Below, piece by piece: positions 1 through 8,158 of a stretch of DNA of 64,000 nt (positions within the stretch are counted from its first letter, which is position 1; each line of letters begins with the position of its first letter). The DNA lies in contig NZ_LOKW01000026.1 in NCBI RefSeq assembly GCF_002211305.1, forward strand, positions 62,001 through 126,000, read 5' to 3'. Made by a program: the position numbers and the translations under genes. The notes below the pieces were generated by a model. The model had not been told where the DNA came from, did not search any database, and worked only from the letters and a program-made list of their open reading frames with translations. This DNA is from Rhizobium sp. R634 (GTDB lineage: Bacteria; Pseudomonadota; Alphaproteobacteria; Rhizobiales; Rhizobiaceae).

Positions 1-2271
1 CGCTGGTGGCTTCCCTTTGCCTCGCCGCGTGTCGATCTCTCCGGCTTCTGGTTTCGCCCGACGCGCATCGGCTGCTGGGCGCGCACCTTCCTCGATACCC
101 CGACTGCCGGGCCGGCCAAGCTTCGCCTGTCGACCTGCGGCGGCGCCATCCTCCTCGTCAACGGCCGCGAACAGGGCTTCATGGCGCCTTACGAGCGCAA
201 TCTGGAAGCCCAGCAGATCTTCGAGGTGGAGCTTGTCGCTGGCCTCAACGAGATCCGCATCTATTTTGACGACCTCGCCGAACGCGATGCCCGCTTCTAT
301 TTCCAGTTGGACTATCTCGATGGACCGGAGGTCGAGACATCGGTCCCCGTGCCGATCGCCGCCGATGCTGCGGGTGGGCTGGAGGCGATCCTCGAAGGCA
401 TGCGCTTCGACCGCGCAGCCTATCTCGGCGAGGATGTGACGATCCTCTTCCCCGCGCCGCTGCCGCTAGCGCTGAGCTGTCATGTCGAGATCGAAGGCGA
501 CTTCATGTCGACCGAGCGCTTCGACTATGACTTTGCGCTGGAGAAGGGCACGACCAAGTTGGAACTCGGAACCTCGGCACGCATGCCGGCCGATTTCCGC
601 CATTTCCGCATCACTTTCAAGACTGGCGCGCTGTCGCTCGGCCGCACGCTCGGCGTCGAGATCTGTCATCCCGACCGCCAGGGGCCTGCGCCTGCCGCCC
701 TGGCGGACCGCGTCGCCGAGGCGCTTGCCGAGGTCGCCGCCCATTCCGAGCCCGACACGGTCTGCGCTTTCGCCCGTCTTGCGCTGGGGCAGGGCGGCGA
801 GGAGACCGAGGCGATGATCTCGGCCATGCTACCCATCATCGAAGACTGCCACGACTGCGCCGATTTTGTGCTGGTGCCGCTGTTGTTTGCCTATACGCGC
901 TGGAGCGATCTGCTGTCGCCGGAACTGCGCGGCAAGATCGAGCACGCCGTTCTCAATTACCGCTATTGGATGGACGAGCCCGGCAACGACGTTCAGTGGT
1001 ATTTTTCGGAAAACCACGCGCTGCTCTTCCACACCGCCGCCTATCTCGGCGGCAGGCTTTTCCCCGATGCCATTTTCGTCCGTTCCGGCCGCACCGGCAC
1101 CGAGCAGATGAAGGTCGGCGAAGAGCGTGTCCGCGCCTGGCTCGATCATTTCGAGCGCTGGGAAATGGCCGAGTGGAATTCCGTTCCCTATTTCCCGATC
1201 GACCTCAAAGGTCTGACGGCGCTTGCCGCCTGCGCGCCGGATGAGACGATCCGCGCCCGCGCGAATGCCAGCATCATTCGCCTGATGGAGATCGTCGCCC
1301 GCTCGGCCCATCACGGCATGCTGACCGGCAGCCAGGGCCGCTCCTACGAACATACGCTGCGGCCCGGCCGCTCTGTCGAACTCTCCGCCATCGCCCGTCT
1401 GCTCTGGGGCCGCGGCTGGTATGGCCGGCGCGTGCACGCGCTGCCGCAGCTTGCCGTCTGCATCCGAGACCACGGCCTGCAATTTCCCGAAAGCCTTGCT
1501 GCGATCGCTGCGCATGATACCGCCGAGGCGCAGGAGTGGAGCTTCTCCCAGGGCGAGAACCGGTTTGCTGCCCTCTACCACTACAAGACACGCGACACCG
1601 CGCTCGGCACCATCGCGCATTATCGCCCTGGCGCCTGGGGCTATCAGGAGACGGTGCTGCATCTGCGCTTGGGCAACCGGCCGGAAGCGCAGATCTGGAT
1701 CAACCATCCCGGCGAAACCATCCAGTTCGGTTACGGCCGGCCGAGCTTCTGGGGCGGCTGCGGAACGCTCCCGCGCGTGCATCAATATCGTGATCTGGCG
1801 ATCCTCGATTTCGATATTCATGAGGGGCAGCCGGATTTCACCCATGCGTGGTTCCCGCTCGAAGCCTTCGACGACACGGTGGTCGACGGTAATGTGGCAC
1901 TCGCCCGCTCCGGCGATGGGCTGGCGATGCTGATCGGCAACGGGCCGCTCGATCCGGTGAAGCACGGCCCGACGACGGATGTCGAGCTGCGGCTCTCCGG
2001 CCGCAAGGGCCGCTGGATCGTCCGTCTCTCCGATCTCGGCCGCGAAGACGGCCTCGATGGCATGCGGGCGCGTTTTGCCGGGCTCGCAGCCCGCCGCGAC
2101 GACGAAGGCGCATTGATCATCGTCGATCCCGATTATGGTCAGGTCGTCTTCGAGCAGGAGGGAACCGTGCGAGCCGAGGGCCGTATTCTTCGTCCATCGG
2201 ACTGGTCGGTTCGAGGAGACGCGGTACATCTTCAGATACCGGGCAGGCAGCCTCGGCGCGCGGCCTCGTAG
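1..2271 (+). CDS. Uncharacterised large protein beside a sugar ABC transporter (5' end cut by window)
   Basis: The frame is open from base 1 to a TAG at 2269-2271 (756 residues visible), so the true start lies upstream. I do not recognise a named family. The N-terminal part looks beta-rich. The middle is helix-rich and holds a SENHALLFHTAAY stretch (about 1006-1044) and a GRSYEHTLRPGR stretch (about 1336-1371). The C-terminal third looks beta-rich again (IQFGYGRPSFWGGCG and onward). A helical middle followed by a beta domain, with Asn-His and Tyr-Arg pairs, recalls toroid polysaccharide lyases and heparinase-like enzymes, but that is inference. It ends 65 bases before a CUT1 sugar-binding protein gene on the same strand, which suggests a role in processing the transported saccharide. 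A fixed role is not supported by sequence alone. Confidence 0.75.
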   Translation, partial: RWWLPFASPRVDLSGFWFRPTRIGCWARTFLDTPTAGPAKLRLSTCGGAILLVNGREQGFMAPYERNLEAQQIFEVELVAGLNEIRIYFDDLAERDARFYFQLDYLDGPEVETSVPVPIAADAAGGLEAILEGMRFDRAAYLGEDVTILFPAPLPLALSCHVEIEGDFMSTERFDYDFALEKGTTKLELGTSARMPADFRHFRITFKTGALSLGRTLGVEICHPDRQGPAPAALADRVAEALAEVAAHSEPDTVCAFARLALGQGGEETEAMISAMLPIIEDCHDCADFVLVPLLFAYTRWSDLLSPELRGKIEHAVLNYRYWMDEPGNDVQWYFSENHALLFHTAAYLGGRLFPDAIFVRSGRTGTEQMKVGEERVRAWLDHFERWEMAEWNSVPYFPIDLKGLTALAACAPDETIRARANASIIRLMEIVARSAHHGMLTGSQGRSYEHTLRPGRSVELSAIARLLWGRGWYGRRVHALPQLAVCIRDHGLQFPESLAAIAAHDTAEAQEWSFSQGENRFAALYHYKTRDTALGTIAHYRPGAWGYQETVLHLRLGNRPEAQIWINHPGETIQFGYGRPSFWGGCGTLPRVHQYRDLAILDFDIHEGQPDFTHAWFPLEAFDDTVVDGNVALARSGDGLAMLIGNGPLDPVKHGPTTDVELRLSGRKGRWIVRLSDLGREDGLDGMRARFAGLAARRDDEGALIIVDPDYGQVVFEQEGTVRAEGRILRPSDWSVRGDAVHLQIPGRQPRRAAS

Positions 2272-2336
2272 ACGGCATGTCCGGCAGGAGGAGGACCGGC
2301 CGCCCATAGCAATTCATCGGTCAGGAGGAGGAGAAA

Positions 2337-3596
2337 ATGACCAGAATGAAATCGATCGGCGCGGCTTTGGCTGCGGTTCTCTTGAGTTCGGTCGCCGCCC
2401 ACGCCGGCGACGTGCGCATCATGTGGTATTCCGATGGCGGCGAAGGCGAGGTGATCAAGGACCTGCTGTCGCGCTTCTCCAAGGCCAATCCCGATGTCAA
2501 CGTCATCCTCGACGAGGTTTCCTACGATGTCGTGAAAGAGCAGCTGCCGGTGCAGCTCGAAGCCGGCAAGGGGCCGGACATTGCCCGCGTCACCAATCTG
2601 AAGGCGCAGGCACAGCACTGGCTTGATCTTCGCCCGCTGCTTGCCGATGCGAAATATTGGGACGACAATTTCGGCGCCCAGGCCGACTGGATGCGTCCCG
2701 ACGGCTCGAATGCCATTACCGGCTTCATGACGCAGCTGACGCTGACAGGCGGCTTCGTCAACAAGACGCTCTTCGAACAGGCCGGCGTCGAAATTCCCGG
2801 CCCGAAGGCCACTTGGGACGACTGGGCAGCAGCTGCCAAGAAGGTCGCAGACAGCCAGAAGGTCTTCGCCATGGCGATCGACCGCTCCGGCCACCGCGTC
2901 TCCGGCCCGAACATTTCTTACGGCGCCAATTACATCGCTGCCGATGGCAAGCCGGCGCCGATCGACCAGGGCTCGAAGGATTTCCTCAGCCGCTTCGTCA
3001 AGTGGAACGAGGATGGCACGATCAACAAGGATGTATGGGTCAGCGCCGCCGGCACCACCTATCGCGCCGCGGCCGAGGACTTCATCAATGGCGGTCTTGC
3101 CTATTATTACTCCGGCAGCTGGCAGGTTTCGGCCTTCGCCCAGAAGATCGGCGACAATTTCGATTGGGTCATGGCGGGAAGCCCTTGCGGCACGGTCGCC
3201 TGCAGCGGCATGCAGGGCGGGGCGGGCCTGGTCGCAATCAAATACACCCAGAACCCGAAGGATGTCGCCAAGGTGATGGATTACCTGGCAAGCGCCGAGG
3301 TGCAGAAGGAATTCGCCGAGCGCAGCCTGTTCATTCCGGCGCATAAGGGCGTGGCCTCCGGCCAGCTGGAGTTCAAAACCGACAACCAGCATGTGCAGGC
3401 CGCGCTGAAAGCCTTCGTCGAAGCAGCCCCTCAGACGGCGGCACCTGCCATGAAGCTGCCGGGCTGGAAGTGGTCGGACGCCTATTACAGCGCCATCGTC
3501 GCCCGCATCAGCCAGGTGATCGCCGGCGAGATGAAGCTCGACGATGCCTATGCCCGCATCGACGAGGACATCAAGGCCAAGGTCGCAGGCAACTGA
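2337..3596 (+). CDS. CUT1-type sugar ABC transporter, periplasmic substrate-binding protein
   Basis: Family 1 extracellular solute-binding protein of 419 aa. Residues 1-23 form a Sec signal peptide ending AHA, and the mature part has the usual two-lobe binding-protein length. The ATG at 2337 follows a very strong aggaggagga ribosome site. Residues Cys284 and Cys289 lie close together and could form a periplasmic disulfide. It is the first gene of a transporter set with two permeases and an ATPase immediately downstream, so it should capture a sugar or oligosaccharide in the periplasm. The substrate cannot be read from sequence; the neighbouring uncharacterised protein hints at a saccharide released by that enzyme. 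Confidence 0.93.
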   Translation: MTRMKSIGAALAAVLLSSVAAHAGDVRIMWYSDGGEGEVIKDLLSRFSKANPDVNVILDEVSYDVVKEQLPVQLEAGKGPDIARVTNLKAQAQHWLDLRPLLADAKYWDDNFGAQADWMRPDGSNAITGFMTQLTLTGGFVNKTLFEQAGVEIPGPKATWDDWAAAAKKVADSQKVFAMAIDRSGHRVSGPNISYGANYIAADGKPAPIDQGSKDFLSRFVKWNEDGTINKDVWVSAAGTTYRAAAEDFINGGLAYYYSGSWQVSAFAQKIGDNFDWVMAGSPCGTVACSGMQGGAGLVAIKYTQNPKDVAKVMDYLASAEVQKEFAERSLFIPAHKGVASGQLEFKTDNQHVQAALKAFVEAAPQTAAPAMKLPGWKWSDAYYSAIVARISQVIAGEMKLDDAYARIDEDIKAKVAGN

Positions 3597-3607
3597 CGGA
3601 AGAACGG

Positions 3608-4645
3608 ATGGCGTTGAAGACGGTTTCCACCGAACCGCCGGCGAAAGCCGGTCTGCGGCAGGCGCTTCGCGCTCCTGTCCGTCTCGTCATGGGGATGGTC
3701 GATATTCCCATGCGCGCCTGGCAGAAGCTGACGGGACTGAACGGCATGGCGGGCGTCTTCTTGGCGCCCAACATGCTGATCTTCAACGTCTTCGTGCTCC
3801 TGCCGCTGGTCATCAACTTCATCTATTCGACGACCAGCGGCAGCGCCATTTTCCTTCCGAACAGGACCTATGTCGGCGCCGACCAGTACCGCATTCTCTT
3901 CGACTGCGGCAGCTATCTCGATCCGTCGACCTGCGCGGCCGACACTTTCTGGGCGGCGGTGCGCAACACCGCCGTCTTCGTCCTCTTCCAGGTGACCGCG
4001 ATGCTGATCACGGCGCTGGCCACGGCCCTGATCCTCAACCGCGAGCTTTCCAATCGCGGCTTCTGGCGCGCGGTTTTCTTCTTTCCGGTGCTTCTGTCGC
4101 CCGTCGTCGTCGGCCTGATCTGGAAATGGATACTGCAGCGGGAAGGCCTGTTAAATTATGCGCTGAGCCCCTTCGGCTTCGAGCCCTTCTCCTGGCTCAG
4201 CGATCGTTTCTGGGCCTTCTTCTTCGCCGTCTTCGTATCGGTCTGGGCGCATATGGGCTTTTACGCGCTGATCCTGCTCGCCGGCCTGCAGGCGATCCCG
4301 AAAGATCTCTACGAGGCGGCGGCGATGGACAAGGCGAGCCCGACCCGCATCTTCCGGCGCATCACCCTGCCGCTGCTGATGCCGAACCTCATCGTCGTGC
4401 TGGTGCTGGCGCTGATCCGCGCCGTGCAGATCTTCGACGAGGTCTTCGTTCTCACAGGCGGCGGGCCGGGCACCAGCACCATGTACATCACCCAATATAT
4501 TTACGAGACCGGTTTTGCGAGTTCGTTGCGCAATCCCGGGCTTGCATCGGCGGCCTCGATCCTGATGGGCATCGTGCTGGTCATTCTGACGCTCATCCAG
4601 CTTGGGGCCAGCAGCCGAAATGAGAAGAGGGGGACACGCCAATGA
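3608..4645 (+). CDS. CUT1 sugar ABC transporter permease (MalF/UgpA type)
   Basis: 345 aa inner-membrane permease with about six hydrophobic segments, the first near residues 48-74. The cytoplasmic EAA loop is present as EAAAMDKASPTRIFRRITLP, which contacts the ATPase. The ATG at 3608 follows a ggaagaacgg site 11 bases after the binding-protein stop; the longer open frame upstream lies inside that gene and is rejected. The first periplasmic loop carries Cys100 and Cys109 in an extended stretch, unusual for this family and possibly a disulfide. It overlaps the next permease by four bases (ATGA), implying translational coupling. Confidence 0.93.
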   Translation: MALKTVSTEPPAKAGLRQALRAPVRLVMGMVDIPMRAWQKLTGLNGMAGVFLAPNMLIFNVFVLLPLVINFIYSTTSGSAIFLPNRTYVGADQYRILFDCGSYLDPSTCAADTFWAAVRNTAVFVLFQVTAMLITALATALILNRELSNRGFWRAVFFFPVLLSPVVVGLIWKWILQREGLLNYALSPFGFEPFSWLSDRFWAFFFAVFVSVWAHMGFYALILLAGLQAIPKDLYEAAAMDKASPTRIFRRITLPLLMPNLIVVLVLALIRAVQIFDEVFVLTGGGPGTSTMYITQYIYETGFASSLRNPGLASAASILMGIVLVILTLIQLGASSRNEKRGTRQ

Positions 4646-5691
4646 GCGCGGTCGGAGCATTCCTGCTGCGCCGCCGCGGCCGCGGCTGGCACTGGACTGA
4701 CGTGGTCACCTGGATCTGGCTGGTCTCGGGTGTTTTCCTGATGTTCGGACCGGCGGTCTGGCTGGTCTTTTCCTCCTTCAAGACGCCGGCCGCGCTTGCC
4801 GAATTCCCGCCGTCCTTGCTGCCCTATGTCACCGAGCAGGCCGTCGTGCCGGGCCACGACAAACCCTTGCCGCTCTACAACGTGACCATGCCTGACGGCA
4901 GCAGCCGCGTGCTCGCCGAAGTCCGCCGTATCGGCATTATCGGCCAGATGGTCGATCCGAAACAGCCCGGCGAAATCGTCAAGGTCAACATCAAGGACCG
5001 CACGCCGGTGCGCGAGGTCGAATTCGCCGCCGGCAACTACACCGAACCGTTCCAACGCTTCGATTTCTTCCTGTTCCTGCGCAACTCCGTCTTCGTGACG
5101 GTCGTCGCGACGGCCATAACGCTGCTCGTCAATTCGATGGCGGCCTTTGCGCTCTCGAAATACCAGTTCCCCGGCCGCACTGCCGTGATGCTGATGATCC
5201 TGGCGACGCTGATGGTGCCGCTCTCGGTCATCGTCGTGCCGCTCTATTCCGTCATCGGCACGCTGAACCTCTTCGACAGCCTCTGGGGCGTCATCCTGCC
5301 GACGGTCGCCACCCCGACGGGCGTCTTCCTGCTCCGGCAATATATGCTGACCATTCCCGACGAACTGATCGACGCGGCGCGCATGGACAAGGCCAGCGAA
5401 TGGCAGATCTACTGGCGCATCATCCTGCCGCTGTCGGCGCCGGCACTGGCGGTGCTGGCGATCTTCTCGGTCGTCTGGCGCTGGAACGACTTCCTTTGGC
5501 CGCTGATCGTGCTCTCGCGCAAAGAGCTCTACACGCTGCAGGTCGGCCTCAACGTCTATGCTGGCGAGCTGAATGTGCAATGGCACTATATCCTTGCCAT
5601 GACCGTCGTCTCGATGATCCCTGTGGTGCTGATCTTCGTCTTCCTGCAGCGCTTCATCACCACGGGTATCGCCGGCTCCGGACTGAAATAA
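4642..5691 (+). CDS. CUT1 sugar ABC transporter permease (MalG/UgpE type) with enlarged periplasmic loop
   Basis: 349 aa partner permease. The EAA loop reads DAARMDKASEWQIYWRIILP. The ATG at 4642 overlaps the TGA of the first permease. Between the first membrane segment (about residues 24-46) and the second (about 146-168) there are roughly 100 residues, clearly more than the 35-45 usual in LacG/UgpE-type permeases. The added part is polar and beta-like (residues about 60-135), and being periplasmic may contact the binding protein, as the P2 loop of MalF does. A long loop here also occurs in AglG-type permeases, so the set could serve an oligosaccharide. Confidence 0.93.
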   Translation: MSAVGAFLLRRRGRGWHWTDVVTWIWLVSGVFLMFGPAVWLVFSSFKTPAALAEFPPSLLPYVTEQAVVPGHDKPLPLYNVTMPDGSSRVLAEVRRIGIIGQMVDPKQPGEIVKVNIKDRTPVREVEFAAGNYTEPFQRFDFFLFLRNSVFVTVVATAITLLVNSMAAFALSKYQFPGRTAVMLMILATLMVPLSVIVVPLYSVIGTLNLFDSLWGVILPTVATPTGVFLLRQYMLTIPDELIDAARMDKASEWQIYWRIILPLSAPALAVLAIFSVVWRWNDFLWPLIVLSRKELYTLQVGLNVYAGELNVQWHYILAMTVVSMIPVVLIFVFLQRFITTGIAGSGLK

Positions 5692-5709
5692 TATGAAACA
5701 GGAGAGTGT

Positions 5710-6789
5710 ATGAGCGGGCTCGAGCTCAGGAACATCGTCAAGAATTTCGGCTCCGTCGAGGTCATCCGCGATGTCTCGCTTGCCGTCAACGATGGCGAGT
5801 TCGTGGCTTTCGTCGGCCCGTCCGGCTGCGGGAAATCGACGCTGCTGCGTCTGATTGCCGGCCTGGACAAGCCCACCGGCGGCAACATTCTCATCGACGG
5901 CAAGGATGTCACCGCGATTGGCGCTGCCGACCGCGGCCTCGCCATGGTTTTCCAGTCCTATGCGCTTTATCCGCATATGAGCGTGCGGGAAAATCTTGCC
6001 TTCGGTCTCGAAAACACCAAGGTGGCGAAGGCCGAGATCGAAGCGCGCATCGCTGATGCCGCCCGCATGCTGGAGATCGAGCCTTTCCTGCAGCGCCGCC
6101 CGGGCCAGCTCTCCGGCGGCCAGCGTCAGCGTGTCGCCATCGGCCGCGCCATCGTCCGCCGGCCGGATGCCTTCCTGCTCGACGAGCCGCTGTCCAACCT
6201 CGACGCCGAACTGCGCGTCTCCATGCGCGCCGAGCTTGCCGCTCTTCACGCGCGGCTGAAGGCGACGATGATCTACGTCACCCATGATCAGGTCGAGGCA
6301 ATGACGCTTGCAAACCGTATCGTGGTGCTCAGAGGCGGCCGGATCGAACAGGTGGGAACGCCACTCGAACTCTTCAACAATCCGGCCAACCGCTTCGTTG
6401 CCGGCTTCATCGGCGCGCCGCACATGAATTTCCTCGAGGGCTCGATCATCGGCCACGAGAACGGTTTTGCCGAGGTCGAAACCGTCGGCGGCCACCGTCT
6501 GTCGGTCATCGCCGGGGAGACGCGCCCGGCAGGCGAGAGGGTCAGCATCGGCATCCGCCCGCAGCACGTCACCCTGGCCGATGCGGCTGCCGCAAGCCGG
6601 CTGGACACGCGCGTCATTCTTGTCGAGGAACTGGGTTCCGAGACCGTCGTCCACGTGCAAGCGGCCGGCAAGAAACTGATCGCGGTCTTTGCCGGCCAAC
6701 AGCGGGTGAAATCGGGCGACAGCCTGCCGCTGCGCCTTGATCCGGCGGTGCTGCATCTCTTCGGCGAGGATGGACGGCGCGTGTCATGA
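5710..6789 (+). CDS. Sugar ABC transporter ATP-binding protein (UgpC/MsmX-like)
   Basis: 359 aa ATPase. Walker A is GPSGCGKS (36-43), the signature LSGGQ is at 134-138, Walker B FLLDEP is at 155-160, and a C-terminal OB-like regulatory domain (about 240-359) is typical of CUT1 ATPases. The ATG at 5710 follows a caggagag site 18 bases after the second permease. It energises the 2337-5691 transporter and closes the operon; a strong hairpin follows at 6801-6820. Symbols such as ugpC or msmK are often assigned to this family but the substrate is unknown here, so none is given. Confidence 0.95.
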   Translation: MSGLELRNIVKNFGSVEVIRDVSLAVNDGEFVAFVGPSGCGKSTLLRLIAGLDKPTGGNILIDGKDVTAIGAADRGLAMVFQSYALYPHMSVRENLAFGLENTKVAKAEIEARIADAARMLEIEPFLQRRPGQLSGGQRQRVAIGRAIVRRPDAFLLDEPLSNLDAELRVSMRAELAALHARLKATMIYVTHDQVEAMTLANRIVVLRGGRIEQVGTPLELFNNPANRFVAGFIGAPHMNFLEGSIIGHENGFAEVETVGGHRLSVIAGETRPAGERVSIGIRPQHVTLADAAAASRLDTRVILVEELGSETVVHVQAAGKKLIAVFAGQQRVKSGDSLPLRLDPAVLHLFGEDGRRVS

Positions 6790-6800
6790 GGCAAAAGAAA

Positions 6801-6820
6801 GCCCGCGCCGAAGCGCGGGC
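6801..6820. terminator. Bidirectional intrinsic terminator
   Basis: Perfect 8-bp stem gcccgcgc/gcgcgggc with a cgaa loop between two convergent genes. The minus side continues into TTTCTTTT and the plus side into a shorter TTTT, so it should stop both, and best the minus-strand gene. Confidence 0.85.
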
Positions 6821-6842
6821 CGAATTTTCATATCAGACAGCG

Positions 6843-7025
6843 TTAGTGGCTGTTCTTGTGGCTTTGTTGACCAGCCTTTACATGCTGTTCATGGCTGCCG
6901 CCGCGGGTTCCGCTGGACTGCGCGTCACGGCCGCCTGATGAGGCGCTGCGGGTGTTGGAGTCGTTCTTGTGACTCTGCTGCCCGGCTTTGACGTGCTGTT
7001 CGTGGGTTCCACCTTGGTTGGCCAT
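6843..7025 (-). CDS. Tiny hydrophilic stress-type protein with a duplicated HEQHVKAGQQSHKN module
   Basis: 60 aa, very hydrophilic and low-complexity (Gly, Ser, His, Gln, Lys). The module HEQHVKAGQQSHKN appears twice, near residues 8-21 and 45-58, joined by a Ser/Gly/Arg linker. The ATG at 7025 follows an aaggagaa site; an in-frame extension upstream lacks a ribosome site and is rejected. The sequence resembles small proteins of rhizobia annotated as general stress or KGG-type proteins; no biochemical role is known to me. An EcfG/RpoE2-type promoter lies at 7078-7102, which fits general stress control. Likely monocistronic, ending at the hairpin 6801-6820. Confidence 0.8.
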   Translation of the reverse strand: MANQGGTHEQHVKAGQQSHKNDSNTRSASSGGRDAQSSGTRGGSHEQHVKAGQQSHKNSH

Positions 7026-7077
7026 CTGGTTTCTCCTTGGTTTTTTCAACTGAGGCCACGTCGACCTCGATGGAAAG

Positions 7078-7102
7078 AACCTCACTTCGGCACATGCGTT
7101 CC
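7078..7102 (-). promoter_or_regulatory. EcfG/RpoE2-type general stress promoter
   Basis: Read on the minus strand this is GGAAC, 17 bases, GTT, matching the alphaproteobacterial extracytoplasmic general-stress consensus (GGAAC-N16/17-cGTT, also written GGAAC-N18-TT). It lies about 53 bases before the start codon at 7025. The match is seen; its use is inferred. Confidence 0.7.
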
Positions 7103-7406
7103 CCATTTTAATATTTCGTGATCTCTTGTCGAAACATTGGGATGAGGAAGCGAACCGGGCGGGTAGGGAGCTCGTCTGCCATTTCGTTGGCCACCGGAAG
7201 AAAGCGGAAAAATCCCGGTGTTCTCCAGCACCGCCGCGTCCGCTTGGCGCGGTCCGCAACCTCGATTTGGGAATGCGGCTTTCGGCCGAAGGTTCCAGGA
7301 AAATCAAGCTGATCCCTTCGCGTCGCAACGCCCAGTAGGACCTGCGGGCTCTTTTCAATTGGACAGGCTGCTCTAGCTTACAAAGCACCTATGAAAGGAG
7401 GAAAGC
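7103..7406. other. Intergenic stretch without a recognised gene
   Basis: About 300 bases between divergent small genes. Both strands have short open frames here, but none has a convincing ribosome site or protein-like composition. The right end supplies an aaaggaggaaa ribosome site for the gene at 7407. No further structure is recognised. Confidence 0.5.
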
Positions 7407-7616
7407 ATGACCGACGCACCGAACACGGCGACCCCGGCGCGGAGAGTTTTGCGTGGCCGCCCCTACAGCATTGGCGAGTTCGCGAGAAAATACCGGCTCG
7501 ACGACAAGGAGGCGAAGCGGCTTTACGAAAAATTCGGCCCATCGGCCACCGAGCTCGACCTGTTGATGGCGGCAAAGCGGCGTCCGCCCGGCCTGCCGAC
7601 CAGCCCGGACGGCTGA
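7407..7616 (+). CDS. Small hypothetical protein, possibly DUF3606-like
   Basis: 69 aa. The ATG at 7407 follows an excellent aaaggagg site, the main support for a real gene. The middle (about residues 18-52) is helical and charged, containing EFARKYRLDDKEAKRLY then GPSATELDLLM. The pattern weakly recalls small DUF3606 proteins, but this is not certain. It ends 8 bases before a GFA-family gene on the same strand, so the two may be co-transcribed. No function can be assigned. Confidence 0.65.
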   Translation: MTDAPNTATPARRVLRGRPYSIGEFARKYRLDDKEAKRLYEKFGPSATELDLLMAAKRRPPGLPTSPDG

Positions 7617-7624
7617 CGGCTCCG

Positions 7625-7999
7625 ATGAAGATCCGAACCGGAAGCTGCCTTTGCGGGGCGGTCGCCTACAGGGTGGAAGGCGAGCCTCTTCGCGTTGGTC
7701 TCTGCCATTGCGCCGATTGCCGCAAATCCAGCGGCTCGGCCTTCGTCTTCTTTGCCGTCTGGCCGCGCCAGGCTTTCTCTCACAGCGGCGAGATCGCCAC
7801 CTTCTCCGGCCGCAGCTTCTGCCCCATCTGCGGCAGCAGACTTTTTTGTCTCCAGGAGGCCGCGGCTGAAATCCGCCTTGGATCCCTCGACAATCCGCCG
7901 ACCGACCTTGCGCCCGATACTGAGATCTGGATCAAACGGCGCGAACCATGGCTGCATCCTTTGCCCGGCGCCGGCCAATTTGACCAGGATTCGGACTGA
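7625..7999 (+). CDS. GFA-family zinc-binding protein (glutathione-dependent formaldehyde-activating like)
   Basis: 124 aa. The family cysteine pattern is complete: CLC (residues 8-10), CHCADC (27-32), and CPIC (66-69) with a further Cys75. These bind zinc in the Gfa fold. The ATG at 7625 follows eight bases after the small gene upstream; a longer in-frame start at 7391 would overlap that gene and is rejected. Family members were first described in glutathione-formaldehyde adduct formation, but most, including small ones like this, have no proven substrate. The name should be read as a fold label. Confidence 0.85.
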   Translation: MKIRTGSCLCGAVAYRVEGEPLRVGLCHCADCRKSSGSAFVFFAVWPRQAFSHSGEIATFSGRSFCPICGSRLFCLQEAAAEIRLGSLDNPPTDLAPDTEIWIKRREPWLHPLPGAGQFDQDSD

Positions 8000-8158
8000 C
8001 GGGCGCTCGCCCTGCCGAAACTTGACTTTTCTTACCAATATTTCATTTCCCCCATCCGCAATTCCGTGCCAGTTCGGCGGCACGCTAATCGTCGGTTCAT
8101 CTGCAGTGTGATTATTTCGCTGCCGGGCCGAGGCGGCGACTGACTGATCGAGGACGAC

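Noticed and set aside
4501..6756. A 751-codon open frame on the minus strand across the CUT1 permease and ATPase genes
   Set aside because: It is antisense to clearly coding sequence, is rich in Arg/Asp/His repeats typical of high-GC shadow frames, and has no ribosome site or domain.
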